NCBI GenBank assembly: GCA_029259115.1
Contig: JAPDJO010000005.1
Location: 1 to 46,297, forward strand
Direction: 5' to 3'
DNA from: Thermoplasmatota archaeon
Lineage (GTDB): Archaea; Thermoplasmatota; E2; DHVEG-1; B18-G2
Length of the DNA stretch: 46,297 nucleotides
This document shows, piece after piece, positions 8,064 to 18,387 of this stretch (positions are counted from its first letter, which is position 1; every line of letters starts with the position of its first letter). The position numbers were made by a program, and so were the translations under genes. The notes beneath the pieces are model-generated. The model saw only the letters and a list, made by a program, of their open reading frames with translations, did not search any database and had not been told where the DNA came from.

Positions 8064-8737
8064 ATGAACTCAGAGGACAAGGTAGAGAGAGCTATCAGAG
8101 ATCTCAAGAATGGAAAGATGGTCTTAGTACATGATAGCGATGCCAGAGAAGATGAGACCGATCTAATACTACCAGCGCAGTTCGCAGATAAAGATTCTAT
8201 AAAAACAATGCGAAAGGATGGAGGAGGTCTAATCGTTTTGATGATATCGAGCGAGATAGCAGAAAAGTTCGATCTCAAATACTTAGCAGACATCTATCAG
8301 GACATCTCAGATAGATATCCAACGTTAGGCAAGCTTCTACCTCTCGATTTACCATATGATACAAAATCTTCTTTCTCCATATCAATAAACCATAGAGAGA
8401 CATTCACTGGGATATCAGATATAGATAGGAGCTTAACTGCTAGAAGATTTGCAGAGCTAGCTGGAAATGGGGACATCAATGATTTTGTCAGGGAATTCAG
8501 ATCGCCGGGTCATGTTCCGATATGTATAGCTAGGAAAGGTTTACTGAGCGAGAGAAAAGGCCACACAGAGCTTGCTGTAACTTTGCTAAAGATCTCGAAT
8601 CTTATACCAGTAGCCCTTGGTTGTGAGATGATAGGAGAAGATGGAAGGAGTTTGAGCAGAGATCTTGCAGAGAGATATGCGAGAGAGAAAAACCTTATCT
8701 TTCTAGAGGGGTATGAGATAGAGGAGGTAGCAGAAAA

Positions 8738-8753
<16 letters not shown>
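8064..8753 (+). CDS. ribB: 3,4-dihydroxy-2-butanone 4-phosphate synthase
   Basis: 229 residues. RibB converts ribulose 5-phosphate to the four-carbon precursor of the riboflavin xylene ring, releasing formate. The ATG at 8064 follows AGGGGGT and starts at the family N-terminus; an upstream extension to 8007 has no similarity. Key motifs are DAREDETD (acidic Mg2+ site), the FRSPGHVP loop, and GHTELAV with the catalytic His/Glu. It is the first gene of an overlapping block (ribL starts 16 bp before this stop), with a probable TATA element near 8024-8030. Confidence 0.95.
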
Positions 8754-10083
<1,330 letters not shown>

Positions 10084-10087
<4 letters not shown>

Positions 10088-10563
10088 TCCTCTTTCTCTC
10101 TATCTATCATCGAAAAAAGAGATGGTAGGTGTATAGTGTAAGATCCGTTCTTCTGTATTATTATAAGTTCTTCTTCCAGTAAGCTTTTTAGATCAAGTTT
10201 GTACCTGCCCGGCTCTTCTATAGTTATGGTTTCAGGTTCCTCATTCTTCTCTTCCAGCAACTTCTTAATCCTCTCTTCCCTCTCTTTTTCATCTATCCAG
10301 AATTTCTCTTTACCTTCTGATATCTCCTTAAAAACTTTCTTCACATCCTCTGGTTTAACATCTTTCAGATCTTTTTGAAATATCTCAGCAAATCTCTCTT
10401 CGATTTTGGATTCAACTTCCTTTCTGACCTTTTCCCTTTCCTCCTTGGACAAAGGCTCTTTGATATAGAAGAATCTCTTCCCCCCACACTTTGGACAACC
10501 TTTTAGCAAATAAGGTGAACCTTCCTCAAACACCTCTCCACAATTTAGGCACTGATGGGGCAT
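10084..10563 (-). CDS. arvC: ArvC/OapC zinc-ribbon protein
   Basis: 159 residues. The N-terminal zinc ribbon has two CxxC pairs (C6/C9 and C23/C26) in [10 protein letters not shown] and [11 protein letters not shown], followed by a long charged Glu/Lys-rich helical region and a small C-terminal beta domain (YTIHLPSLF). This matches the archaeal OapC (COG3364) family. It is third in the oapABC set, whose GTPase has been linked to extracellular vesicle formation in Euryarchaeota and renamed Arv, as I recall. The start is 3 bp after the arvB stop. Confidence 0.8.
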
Positions 10564-10566
10564 AGC

Positions 10567-10932
10567 CTATACTCCTCTACCTGGAACTATTATAGTCTCT
10601 ATAACCTTATCATCCTTTCTTATAGTTTTGAGAAGATTGGCTGGACCTATAACAGTTATTCTCGATCTCCTTATCCCCAGGATTCTCTGAAAGAAACCAA
10701 CCTTTTCTTCTGGATAACCCTCCATCTCTATTCCTATGAATGTATCATGATCTATGGTTGACATCGTTTTCTTTATCAGATCAGCCTGTTCACTAGCTGT
10801 TAACCCAGATTCAAGAATCAGTATCTTTCCCTTCTTTACTTCCCCTATTATGAAGTCTATTTTTTCGGAGCTCGAGAGTTCATTCAATTTATTTCTAGAT
10901 ACAAGATTAACGGTTATCCCTCTAGCCTTCAC
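10567..10932 (-). CDS. arvB: ArvB/OapB (DUF2073) protein
   Basis: 121 residues of the DUF2073 (OapB/ArvB) family. The features are ARGITVNLVSRNKL (3-16), GEVKKGKILILESGLT in the middle, FIGIEMEGYP, and a C-terminal VIETIIVPGRG. The biochemical role is unknown to me; strict adjacency to the GTPase suggests a partner or regulator. It overlaps arvA by 4 bp (ATGA), implying coupled translation. Confidence 0.85.
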   Translation of the reverse strand: MKARGITVNLVSRNKLNELSSSEKIDFIIGEVKKGKILILESGLTASEQADLIKKTMSTIDHDTFIGIEMEGYPEEKVGFFQRILGIRRSRITVIGPANLLKTIRKDDKVIETIIVPGRGV

Positions 10933-11591
10933 CTCGATCTCCTCCTTCTCTTCTTACCAAAATGCTCAACCATCTTTGTGTACAACATATCCATATTATG
11001 ACCAGTCAAAGCGCTTATAGGTACAACTGGATGTTGGGGAAACGCCGACTTTAGGGTTGCTGGACTTGCATTCTCTAGATCTATCTTGTTTGCAGCTATT
11101 ATCACAGGGAGATTTCTCGCCTCAAGATTACCAAGTATAGTAACGTTTACTTGGGTAAATGGATCTTGGGTAGAATCCATGACAAGGACAACCCCATCTA
11201 TGTCATCTAACCATCTTATAGCTTCTATAACTCCTTCGGTCGCTTCTTTGGCTCTTCGCCTTGCTTCCTCTTCGCTTAATCCATAGTTCAAAAAGTCTCT
11301 GAAGTCAACCTTTGTTGTTATTCCTGGCGTATCAACTATATCTATGATCAATGATGAGTTCCCGTTTTCTATCTTTATGTTTGATTTTGCTTTCGCTCTT
11401 CTGGTTTCGTGAGGTATATCTGATACGCTTCCTATGACTTCTCCACACCAGTCTCTTGCTATCCTGTTAGCGAGGGTTGTTTTTCCTACGTTTGGAGGAC
11501 CATATATTCCTATCCTTGCATGCCTCCTTCCAAATATCCTTTCAAGGAATCTGCCAAGAGATGAAAAGCGAAACGCATCTATCAATCCCAT
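10929..11591 (-). CDS. arvA: ArvA/OapA Era-like small GTPase
   Basis: 220 residues. The GTPase motifs are complete: G1 GPPNVGKT (31-38), a threonine region around HETRRAK for G2, G3 DTPG (87-90), G4 NKID (168-171) and G5 SALTG (about 193). A very basic tail (KKRRRRSR) follows, possibly for membrane or RNA contact. Known biology: the euryarchaeal homologue is a GTPase needed for vesicle formation. GGAGG lies 7 bases before the ATG. It is first in arvA-arvB-arvC, back to back with the rib block. Confidence 0.88.
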   Translation of the reverse strand: MGLIDAFRFSSLGRFLERIFGRRHARIGIYGPPNVGKTTLANRIARDWCGEVIGSVSDIPHETRRAKAKSNIKIENGNSSLIIDIVDTPGITTKVDFRDFLNYGLSEEEARRRAKEATEGVIEAIRWLDDIDGVVLVMDSTQDPFTQVNVTILGNLEARNLPVIIAANKIDLENASPATLKSAFPQHPVVPISALTGHNMDMLYTKMVEHFGKKRRRRSR

Positions 11592-11653
11592 CCCGCTTCC
11601 TCCAGAGTTGAGTATACTGTTTGAGTTTATTAGTTTAGCGGTTAGTATAATTT

Positions 11654-12361
11654 TTAAACCATAGATTTTGGATATTTACATAATTTTCTCAGAGGACAAT
11701 CCTTACATCTTGGCTCCCTTTTCTTACAGTACTCCTTTCCTAGTCTAACGAGTAGAGCATGATATTCAGCAAAGATCTTTTGGTCTTTGGGGAGGGATTC
11801 CATGAAAATTCTTTGGAGCTGATCATAGTCTTTATCCTTGGTAATACCTAATCTCTCCATAATTCTCTTTGTATAGGCATCTATAACGAAAATAGGCTTT
11901 AGAGCAGAGTACAGAATCATGGAGTCTGCAGTCTCTTTTCCTATACCTTTAATACTCAGAAGTTCGTTCCTCAGGCTTTCTATATCTAGAGAGAACAGGT
12001 TTTCAAGTTTCCCTTCATATTTATCTATCACAAAACTAACAAAATCTTTAATCCGTTGAGCCTTTTGATTGTAATATCCAGAAGATCTTATTAGTCTTGC
12101 AAGGTCTTTTTTGTCTATATGGTTAAGTTTGTGAATATCCATTAAACCTTTTCTGTTCAGATTTTCTATAGCCTTCTCTACGTTCTTCCAGCTGGTGTTT
12201 TGTGTGAGTATCGCACCTACAACTATTTCCAACCGCTCTTTTTCTACCTTTGGCTTCTCACCTCTATGCTCTGGTTTATATTCTCCTTCTTTTGTTGTAG
12301 GCCACCATCCCTGTTCTCCGAAATGATCTAACAGAAGCTTGTAAATCTTGTATAGATCCAC
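11654..12361 (-). CDS. HhH-GPD DNA glycosylase, endonuclease III superfamily, no lyase Lys
   Basis: 235 residues from GTG at 12361. The helix-hairpin-helix is IKGIGKETAD (137-146), the catalytic Asp is D161 in VIDAYTKRIM, and an iron-sulphur loop has classic Cx6Cx2Cx5C spacing (C212, C219, C222, C228). In endonuclease III the HhH carries the lyase lysine; here that position is E143. That pattern resembles monofunctional alkyl-adenine glycosylases such as MagIII, so AP-lyase activity is doubtful. A TATA element about 27 bp before the GTG suggests a leaderless mRNA divergent from the ABC gene. Confidence 0.85.
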   Translation of the reverse strand: MDLYKIYKLLLDHFGEQGWWPTTKEGEYKPEHRGEKPKVEKERLEIVVGAILTQNTSWKNVEKAIENLNRKGLMDIHKLNHIDKKDLARLIRSSGYYNQKAQRIKDFVSFVIDKYEGKLENLFSLDIESLRNELLSIKGIGKETADSMILYSALKPIFVIDAYTKRIMERLGITKDKDYDQLQRIFMESLPKDQKIFAEYHALLVRLGKEYCKKREPRCKDCPLRKLCKYPKSMV

Positions 12362-12382
12362 GAGACAGAATTGAATTCTGGA

Positions 12383-12393
12383 TTAAAATTTTA
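12383..12393 (-). promoter_or_regulatory. TATA box of the glycosylase gene
   Basis: On the minus strand AAAATTTTAATC is centred about 27 bp before the GTG start at 12361, supporting that unusual start codon and a leaderless transcript. Confidence 0.45.
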
Positions 12394-12413
12394 CAGTATT
12401 GTAATACCAACCC

Positions 12414-12422
12414 TTAAATATA
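12414..12422 (+). promoter_or_regulatory. TATA box of the ABC transporter operon
   Basis: TTAAATATA is centred about 25 bp before GTG at 12443, which decides in favour of that start and a leaderless mRNA. Confidence 0.5.
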
Positions 12423-12442
12423 CTAATCATAATCTGACTGGA

Positions 12443-13366
12443 GTGATAGAGGTAAGTAATCTCAAAAAATCCTATGGAAACATAGTTGCTTTAGATGGCA
12501 TATCCTTTGAGGTTAAAAAAGGAGAGGCCTTTGCCTTTCTTGGGCCAAATGGGGCTGGAAAGACAACGACAATAAAGATTCTCATGGGTTTTTTGTATCC
12601 AGATTCTGGGGAGGTAAAAATCTTTGGGAAAGATGTAGATAGGTATGAAAAGGAAATCAGAAAGAGAATAGGTTTTCTCCCAGAAGAAGTTGGATTCTAT
12701 GAGAATTTGACTGTTTATGACAACATGGATTTCTATGCTAGATTGTTCGGTATTTCAAAATTAGAGAGAAATAAAATAATAAAAGAAACCCTTGAACGTG
12801 TAGGACTTCTGGATAGGAAAGATTCCAAGGTGAAAGAGTTATCTCACGGAATGAAGCAAAGACTGGGAATCGCACAATCCTTGATAAATCATCCAGAGCT
12901 TTTGATATATGATGAGCCAACATCAGGATTGGATCCAAGATCGAGCTATGAAGTCAGGAAGTTAATAAAAGATCTATTAAGAGAAGGTGTAACCCTGTTT
13001 CTATCATCTCATCTTCTCTACGAAGTTCAGCAGATCTGTGATACGGTAGCTATAATCGATAAGGGTAAACTGGTTAAGAAAGACAGGATAGAAAATTTAA
13101 TCAGAGAGATCAGAGGCCAAACCATTAGAGTCAGAATAACCTGTCTCAATCTGAATGAAGATATTTTAAAAATAGCGAGAGAGGTTAGAGGAGTAACGAG
13201 GATAAAAGCATCAGATAAGACAATAATAGCCGACGTAAAAGATGAAGATACCATAGCGAATCTGAACTCAGCAATAACCAAGGCAGGCGGAAGAATAACA
13301 AAGATAGAGCACCTAACACCAGACCTTGAACAGATATTTCTCAAGCTCACAGGTGAGAACAAATGA
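12443..13366 (+). CDS. ABC-2 type exporter, ATP-binding subunit
   Basis: 307 residues from GTG at 12443, giving VIEVSNLKKSYG, the normal N-terminus; the frame runs open upstream but without similarity. Walker A is GPNGAGKTT, the signature is LSHGMKQRLGIAQS, and Walker B with the D-loop is LLIYDEPTSGLD. The C-terminal 80 residues are the accessory domain typical of DrrA/CcmA-like exporter ATPases. It overlaps the permease gene by 4 bp (ATGA). The substrate cannot be deduced; relatives export drugs, lipids or envelope components. Confidence 0.92.
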   Translation: MIEVSNLKKSYGNIVALDGISFEVKKGEAFAFLGPNGAGKTTTIKILMGFLYPDSGEVKIFGKDVDRYEKEIRKRIGFLPEEVGFYENLTVYDNMDFYARLFGISKLERNKIIKETLERVGLLDRKDSKVKELSHGMKQRLGIAQSLINHPELLIYDEPTSGLDPRSSYEVRKLIKDLLREGVTLFLSSHLLYEVQQICDTVAIIDKGKLVKKDRIENLIREIRGQTIRVRITCLNLNEDILKIAREVRGVTRIKASDKTIIADVKDEDTIANLNSAITKAGGRITKIEHLTPDLEQIFLKLTGENK

Positions 13367-14178
13367 TGATATCACTTTTATCGATATGGGAAATATCGAG
13401 GAAGGAGTTTTATGAACATCTAAAGACAAAGAGATTCATTCTGATTTCAGGCTTATACGCTCTAGGTTTTATACTATCCATATGGATTTCATCTTATTAC
13501 AACACTTTAACTTCTAGAGATTTTTTGGAAATCCTGGCTGCCTCACATTCTGTAACATCCATATTCTATGCTATCCTTCCTATAGCTTTATCATATGATC
13601 TCATATCAAGAGAAAGGATCAACAAGTCGATTTATCTCCTGCTTTCGAAACCTGTTAACAGAGAGGAGGTTGTATTGGGCAAATTTCTAGGAGTGTTTCT
13701 GGTAATATGCTCTATCCTGATTCCTGTTGTTACAATAGGATCAGCAATCTTTTCCTTATACCATGGTACTCCATCTCTCCATGATCTATCAAAATCCTAT
13801 CTCTATCTTGGAGCTATAATACTGGCAACCTTATGTTATATATCCTTATCTCTTCTATTCTCAACATTCTCTAGATCATCTGCAACTTCTCTTATATTAT
13901 CCCTAATAGTAGGATGGTTTGGACTAAGCATGATTTATCCTCTGTCTGTGATGTATAGAGCATTTTCGGGAAATGTATCTGGAATTCCATGGTATGTAAA
14001 GATAGCATACGCTATATCTCCATATAACAATCTCAACTCAGCTCAAAGGATAATCTCAAAACCTCTCTATCAGAATCCACCTATATCAGTGGAGCAATCG
14101 ATATTTTCTCTCATCGTTTTTCTCGTAGTTACGTTACTCCTATCTTTAATTATATTTAAGAAAGAGGACCTAAGTTAG
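13363..14178 (+). CDS. ABC-2 type exporter, permease subunit
   Basis: 271 residues with about six hydrophobic segments. The N-terminal SIWEISRKEFYEHLKTKRF stretch is the amphipathic coupling region typical of ABC-2 permeases, and ERINKSIYLLLSKPVNREE between TM2 and TM3 resembles the usual loop of NosY/DrrB-like proteins. It forms a complete two-gene exporter with the preceding ATPase; an alternative ATG 3 bp later is equally possible as start. Confidence 0.88.
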   Translation: MMISLLSIWEISRKEFYEHLKTKRFILISGLYALGFILSIWISSYYNTLTSRDFLEILAASHSVTSIFYAILPIALSYDLISRERINKSIYLLLSKPVNREEVVLGKFLGVFLVICSILIPVVTIGSAIFSLYHGTPSLHDLSKSYLYLGAIILATLCYISLSLLFSTFSRSSATSLILSLIVGWFGLSMIYPLSVMYRAFSGNVSGIPWYVKIAYAISPYNNLNSAQRIISKPLYQNPPISVEQSIFSLIVFLVVTLLLSLIIFKKEDLS

Positions 14179-14255
14179 ATAGCAACGATAAACTATAAAT
14201 AAGGGAAATATGATATGCGTTTTGCTTCTATAAAACCGGATTTTGAGGAGTTACT

Positions 14256-14900
14256 ATGCAAGAGGAAAGGGTTAAGGAAACCGGAACAACAACCTTAGGA
14301 TTGGTTTGCAAAGATGGCGTAGTAGTAGCTACAGAGAGAAGAGCTACAATGGGGACCATGATAGCCCACAAAGTTACAAAGAAGCTTTTCCAGATAGATG
14401 AACATCTTGCTCTGACAACCGCTGGTCTAGTTGGAGATGTCCAAGTACTAGCTAGATACCTAAGTGCAGAAGCAAAGCTCTACAGACTGATGAGAGAGAT
14501 ACCTATGCCAGTAGAGGCAGCTGCTACGCTTATGGCAAACATCCTGAACCAGAGCAAATTCTTCCCATACTATGTGCAGCTCATAATAGCTGGCTATGAT
14601 CTAGAGGGTCCTCATGTATACTCTCTAGATGCCGCAGGCGGAGCGATACCAGATAAGTATGTATCTACAGGATCAGGTTCACCCTATGTCTATGGAGTCT
14701 TAGAGGACCATTACAAAGATGATATGAGTGTAGATGAGGGTATTGACCTTGCTATAAGAGCTATATCCGCTGCAATGAGAAGAGACTCTGCTTCTGGGGA
14801 TGGCATAGATGTTGCTGTTATTACAAAGGAAGGCTTTAGGTTTATACCTGAAGATGAGGTTAAGAAGAGAAGAGAGAGGTTGGAAAAGAAGAAGGCATAG
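14256..14900 (+). CDS. psmB: Proteasome beta subunit
   Basis: 214 residues. A 10-residue propeptide ([10 protein letters not shown]) is cut off autocatalytically to expose T11 as the N-terminal nucleophile. Counting from it, E17 (in TERRATMG) and K33 (in HKVTKK) occupy the catalytic positions, and [12 protein letters not shown] carries the conserved Ser/Asp near the active site. It forms the inner heptameric rings of the 20S core. GAGGAG lies 5 bases before the ATG. Gap to fttA is 23 bp, so they may be co-transcribed; the alpha subunit is not in the window. Confidence 0.97.
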   Translation: MQEERVKETGTTTLGLVCKDGVVVATERRATMGTMIAHKVTKKLFQIDEHLALTTAGLVGDVQVLARYLSAEAKLYRLMREIPMPVEAAATLMANILNQSKFFPYYVQLIIAGYDLEGPHVYSLDAAGGAIPDKYVSTGSGSPYVYGVLEDHYKDDMSVDEGIDLAIRAISAAMRRDSASGDGIDVAVITKEGFRFIPEDEVKKRRERLEKKKA

Positions 14901-14923
14901 AATCTATTTAGAGCGGATGAGGA

Positions 14924-16834
14924 ATGACAGTAGAGGATGTTCTTAGAGAGATCAAGGTAAAGGTAAAAGAAACTATACCCAGTGATATCCAGATCACAGA
15001 CGTTGAGTTTGAGGGTCCACTTCTAGTTATCTACACAAAGCATCCCCAAAAGTTTGCTGAAAAGGAACATTTGGTAAGGCAACTTGCAAAGATGTTACAG
15101 AAGAGGATAACTGTGAGACCAGATCCATCCGTTTTGACAGATTCAAAGGTTGCTGAGAAGAGAATAAAGGAGATAATACCTGATGAGGCAGGGATAACAA
15201 ATCTCTACTTCCAGCCTGATGTTGGAGAGGTGATTATAGAGGCTGTTAAGCCAGGCGTCGTCATAGGCAAAAAAGGAGCCTTGCTTAACCAGATAAAGAA
15301 GGAGATAAACTGGACACCGAGAGTGGTTAGAACTCCACCTATCCAATCGAAAACGGTTCAGGAGATAAGAGCCTACCTCAGAACAGTATCAGAGGAAAGA
15401 AAATCCATTCTCAGACAGATAGGGAGAAGATTGCATAGGGGAGTATCTGAGAATGAGAAGTTTGTCAGGGTTATAGCTCTTGGCGGTTTCAGAGAAGTTG
15501 GAAGATCCTGTGCGATGCTTCATACCAAAGATGCAAAGATACTTATCGATGTGGGTCTTGATGTCTCCTCAGATGCTAATGGCTCTCCATATCTAAATCT
15601 GCCTGAAGTTTTACCTTTAGAGACCATAGATGCAGTCGTAGTTACGCATGCTCATCTAGATCATTCTGGTCTTGTTCCTGTTCTCTATAAGTATGGATAC
15701 GATGGCCCGGTTTACTGTACTCCTCCAACCAGAGATCTCATGACCCTATTACAGATGGACTACCTCAAGGTAGCTGTTGCTGACGCAAAGAAAACTCCAT
15801 ACTCCTCCGAGCATATAAGAGAATTGCTAAAACACTGCATTACTTTGAATTATGGAGATACGACAGATATAGCTCCAGGTGTGAAGCTTACATTACACAA
15901 TGCAGGTCATATCCTCGGCTCTGCGGTAGCTCACTTCCATATCGGAGAAGGTTTGTATAATATAGTTTTCACTGGGGATATAAAATATGAGAGAACATGG
16001 CTGTTCGATCCTGCTGTAAACAGATTTCCTAGAGTAGAGGCTGTTGTGATGGAAGCTACTTATGGAGGAAAAGCGGATCTCCAGCCATCGAGGAGAGAGG
16101 CTGTAGAGAGACTCAGAGATATCGTTCAGAGAACATTAAAGAGAAAAGGAAAGGTTCTCATACCTGTCTTTGCTGTTGGTAGATCTCAGGAAGTGATGAT
16201 AGCTTTAGAGAATATGATTAGAAATGAGGAGATACCCAATGTTCCAGTTTATCTGGATGGTATGATATGGGAGGCTACAGCCATACATACAGCCTATCCA
16301 GAATATCTAAACAATCATCTGAGAAGCTTGATTCTGCATAAAGGAGAGAATCCTCTTCTATCTGATACATTTGTTAGGGTTGATAGCTATGACATGAGAC
16401 AGGAATTACTTGGAGATCCAGATCCATGCATAGTTCTAGCAACCAGTGGTATGCTTAATGGAGGCCCTATAATGGAATATCTGAAAGCATGGGCTGAAGA
16501 TGAAAAGAATACCTTAACATTTGTAGGTTATCAGGCGGAGGGTACGTTGGGAAGAAGAATCCAAAAAGGATGGAAAGAAGTACCTCTTAGTGTGAGAGGA
16601 GTATCCGCTACAATAAAGATAAAGATGGATGTCGAGACATGTGATGGATTCTCTGGGCATAGCGATAGAGGTCAACTCATAACATATCTTAACAACATGT
16701 CACCAAAACCAGAAAGAGCGATATTCTGTCATGGAGAAGAATCAAAATGCCTTGATCTAGCATCAACTATTCACAGAAGATTTGGCATCCCAACAGTAGC
16801 CCCACAAAACATGGAAGCTGTTAGGTTGAAGTGA
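14924..16834 (+). CDS. fttA: KH/beta-CASP transcription-termination ribonuclease aCPSF1/FttA
   Basis: 636 residues. This metallo-beta-lactamase ribonuclease cuts nascent RNA after U-rich tracts and terminates transcription in archaea. Two N-terminal KH domains (second with VIGKKGALLNQI) occupy about 1-150. The nuclease motif HAHLDHSG begins the active site, with further metal ligands in NAGHILGSA and FTGDIKY; the beta-CASP part includes ATSGMLNGGP and GFSGHSD, and the C-terminal ICHGE-type motif is FCHGEES. Its presence fits the short intergenic regions with few hairpin terminators. Confidence 0.96.
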   Translation: MTVEDVLREIKVKVKETIPSDIQITDVEFEGPLLVIYTKHPQKFAEKEHLVRQLAKMLQKRITVRPDPSVLTDSKVAEKRIKEIIPDEAGITNLYFQPDVGEVIIEAVKPGVVIGKKGALLNQIKKEINWTPRVVRTPPIQSKTVQEIRAYLRTVSEERKSILRQIGRRLHRGVSENEKFVRVIALGGFREVGRSCAMLHTKDAKILIDVGLDVSSDANGSPYLNLPEVLPLETIDAVVVTHAHLDHSGLVPVLYKYGYDGPVYCTPPTRDLMTLLQMDYLKVAVADAKKTPYSSEHIRELLKHCITLNYGDTTDIAPGVKLTLHNAGHILGSAVAHFHIGEGLYNIVFTGDIKYERTWLFDPAVNRFPRVEAVVMEATYGGKADLQPSRREAVERLRDIVQRTLKRKGKVLIPVFAVGRSQEVMIALENMIRNEEIPNVPVYLDGMIWEATAIHTAYPEYLNNHLRSLILHKGENPLLSDTFVRVDSYDMRQELLGDPDPCIVLATSGMLNGGPIMEYLKAWAEDEKNTLTFVGYQAEGTLGRRIQKGWKEVPLSVRGVSATIKIKMDVETCDGFSGHSDRGQLITYLNNMSPKPERAIFCHGEESKCLDLASTIHRRFGIPTVAPQNMEAVRLK

Positions 16835-16913
16835 AAACCTAATAATTTAGTTAGGATTTGTACTTATTCTAATAGATACCCAACATTTAAAAGGCACTAT
16901 GAATTATAACTTT

Positions 16914-17081
16914 ATGATTATGAGTAAAAGAAAAAGAATATACAATCCTGTTACTGGAAGATACTACACTATTAGACAGAGGACTACAAAGTTTGGTAGA
17001 AAGGGACAAATTAAAGGATTGTGGAAGCCACCAAAAAAGTTAATGAGAAAATCCTTAATCGATCTCATTTTGGGCAAATAG
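16914..17081 (+). CDS. Small basic protein upstream of a PIN nuclease
   Basis: 55 residues starting MIMSKRKRIYNPVTGRYY; TATA-like TTTAAAAG (16886-16893) lies about 25 bp before this ATG. ATG at 16920 is also possible. The protein is strongly basic (many Lys/Arg), with NPVTGRYYTIRQRT and GRKGQIKGLWKPPKK segments that resemble small proteins found near archaeal mobile genes, by memory only. It ends 4 bp before the PIN gene. It may be a DNA- or RNA-binding antitoxin-like partner, but no known antitoxin family is recognised. Confidence 0.5.
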   Translation: MIMSKRKRIYNPVTGRYYTIRQRTTKFGRKGQIKGLWKPPKKLMRKSLIDLILGK

Positions 17082-17085
17082 AGTT

Positions 17086-17691
17086 ATGAAAAAAGTATTT
17101 CTAGATTCCAACGTGATTGCAAATTGGATACTTATAAAGGACTTAAGCGAGAAGATAGATGAATTTAAGAATGAAAGGGTACTTAGGAGAAGATTTGAAA
17201 GTATAAGTTTTTCACACACCTTGATTGAAGCTCTCCTCTTTTCTGATAAATACAAGGTTGAAACTTCAAACTTGGCAATAGCTGAAGTCTACCATGTAAT
17301 CTACAATGAGATAATTTCTCTTAGGCTATATCGCAATGGAATTCCTTTGACTCTTTGGTCAAAGATGAGAGAAAAGCAGAAGTTAACAGAGGAGGACAAG
17401 TATCTGATAAGAGAAACAATCACAAGATACATTGGTGAGTTGGAAGAAAATGCAGACATTATAAACGATAAGATAGATCGAGAAGTATATCCAAAATTAG
17501 TCCTTGAATATGGGTTAAGAACACACGATGCTGTTTTACTAACAACTGCTATATTAGATAGATGTAGCTGGTTTATAACTAATGATAGGGAGATTGTAAG
17601 TTTATGCAAGAAGAAAAGGAAAACTCGGTTTTCAGAAATGTTCAAAATCGTTTTAGATCTCCCACAAAACTTCCTGCGTGTTGTGAAATAG
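17086..17691 (+). CDS. PIN-domain ribonuclease (VapC-like)
   Basis: 201 residues. MKKVFLDSNVIANWI contains the first PIN acidic residue (D7), IAEVYHVI the glutamate, and a third acidic site lies in THDAVLLTTAI followed by WFITNDREI with the last aspartate. PIN proteins are Mg2+-dependent RNases, often VapC toxins. It is longer than typical VapC (about 130) through an insert around 25-65 and a longer helical middle. The 4-bp gap to the small basic gene upstream suggests a two-gene unit. The toxin role is inferred. Confidence 0.75.
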   Translation: MKKVFLDSNVIANWILIKDLSEKIDEFKNERVLRRRFESISFSHTLIEALLFSDKYKVETSNLAIAEVYHVIYNEIISLRLYRNGIPLTLWSKMREKQKLTEEDKYLIRETITRYIGELEENADIINDKIDREVYPKLVLEYGLRTHDAVLLTTAILDRCSWFITNDREIVSLCKKKRKTRFSEMFKIVLDLPQNFLRVVK

Positions 17692-17723
17692 ATTTTAGGA
17701 TTGATGTGTAGAAAAACCGAGAG

Positions 17724-17796
17724 CGCCGCCTGCCGGATTCGAACCGGCGACCTCTCGGTTAACAGCCGAGTGCTCCACCAGCTGAGCTAAGGCGGC
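17724..17796 (-). tRNA. tRNA-Asn (anticodon GTT)
   Basis: 73 nt cloverleaf, acceptor GCCGCCT/AGGCGGC with discriminator G, anticodon stem CTCGG/CCGAG around CTGTTAA (anticodon GTT), T-arm GCCGG-TTCGAAT-CCGGC. No encoded CCA and no intron. Confidence 0.95.
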
Positions 17797-17833
17797 GGCG
17801 CATTAGGTAAAATAAAGTTTCACCATAAAAGGT

Positions 17834-18376
17834 TTACCAGTTTCCCATCGATTCGAATTCTATCTCTCTCCTCTTCCTCTGCAGATATTTGTAGACGGTT
17901 CCATGCTTACTGCCATTTATCAGCATCTCTATGGCTGTTCTTATGGCTTCCATGAATTCTATAGAGGTTATAACCGCTACCGTATGTCCATAGACAGAGA
18001 TTATGGAGTCTGTCATGTTCTCCAAAATCCTTTTTGTTCTACCCTCTCTTCCTATTATCCTACCTTTTACCCTCCTTATATGACTCTCCTTCCTTCCAAC
18101 ATAGTCTCTAAGATCAAAGAGGATAAAATAGGAATCATCATCAAATAATCTGAATGCATGCTCTGGAGAAAATCCTCTTCCGATAGCTACAACGATATTC
18201 TCTACCTTGAGAGATGCCAAAGGATCTTCTGCATTTGAATCATCTATCTGTACTTCCCCAGAGTTTGAGTCTATCTTCAGCTTTATCTTTGTCTTTCTCT
18301 CAATCTCTTCTTTAACCTCTCCCTTATGCCCTATGAGCACCCCTATTCTATCTCTTGGGATCCTTACATACCTCAT
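17834..18376 (-). CDS. KH-domain ribosome assembly protein (Pno1/Dim2-like)
   Basis: 180 residues with two KH folds: the first with LIGHKGEV (14-21), the second with RIIGREGRTKRIL (about 106-118). This is the archaeal homologue of eukaryotic Pno1/Dim2, which binds the 3' end of small-subunit rRNA and helps its maturation. It is in the order aif1A-rio1-KH on the same strand, a classic archaeal cluster that couples small-subunit biogenesis factors. It begins 11 bp after the rio1 stop. Confidence 0.88.
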   Translation of the reverse strand: MRYVRIPRDRIGVLIGHKGEVKEEIERKTKIKLKIDSNSGEVQIDDSNAEDPLASLKVENIVVAIGRGFSPEHAFRLFDDDSYFILFDLRDYVGRKESHIRRVKGRIIGREGRTKRILENMTDSIISVYGHTVAVITSIEFMEAIRTAIEMLINGSKHGTVYKYLQRKRREIEFESMGNW

Positions 18377-18387
18377 AGCCTTACAAC

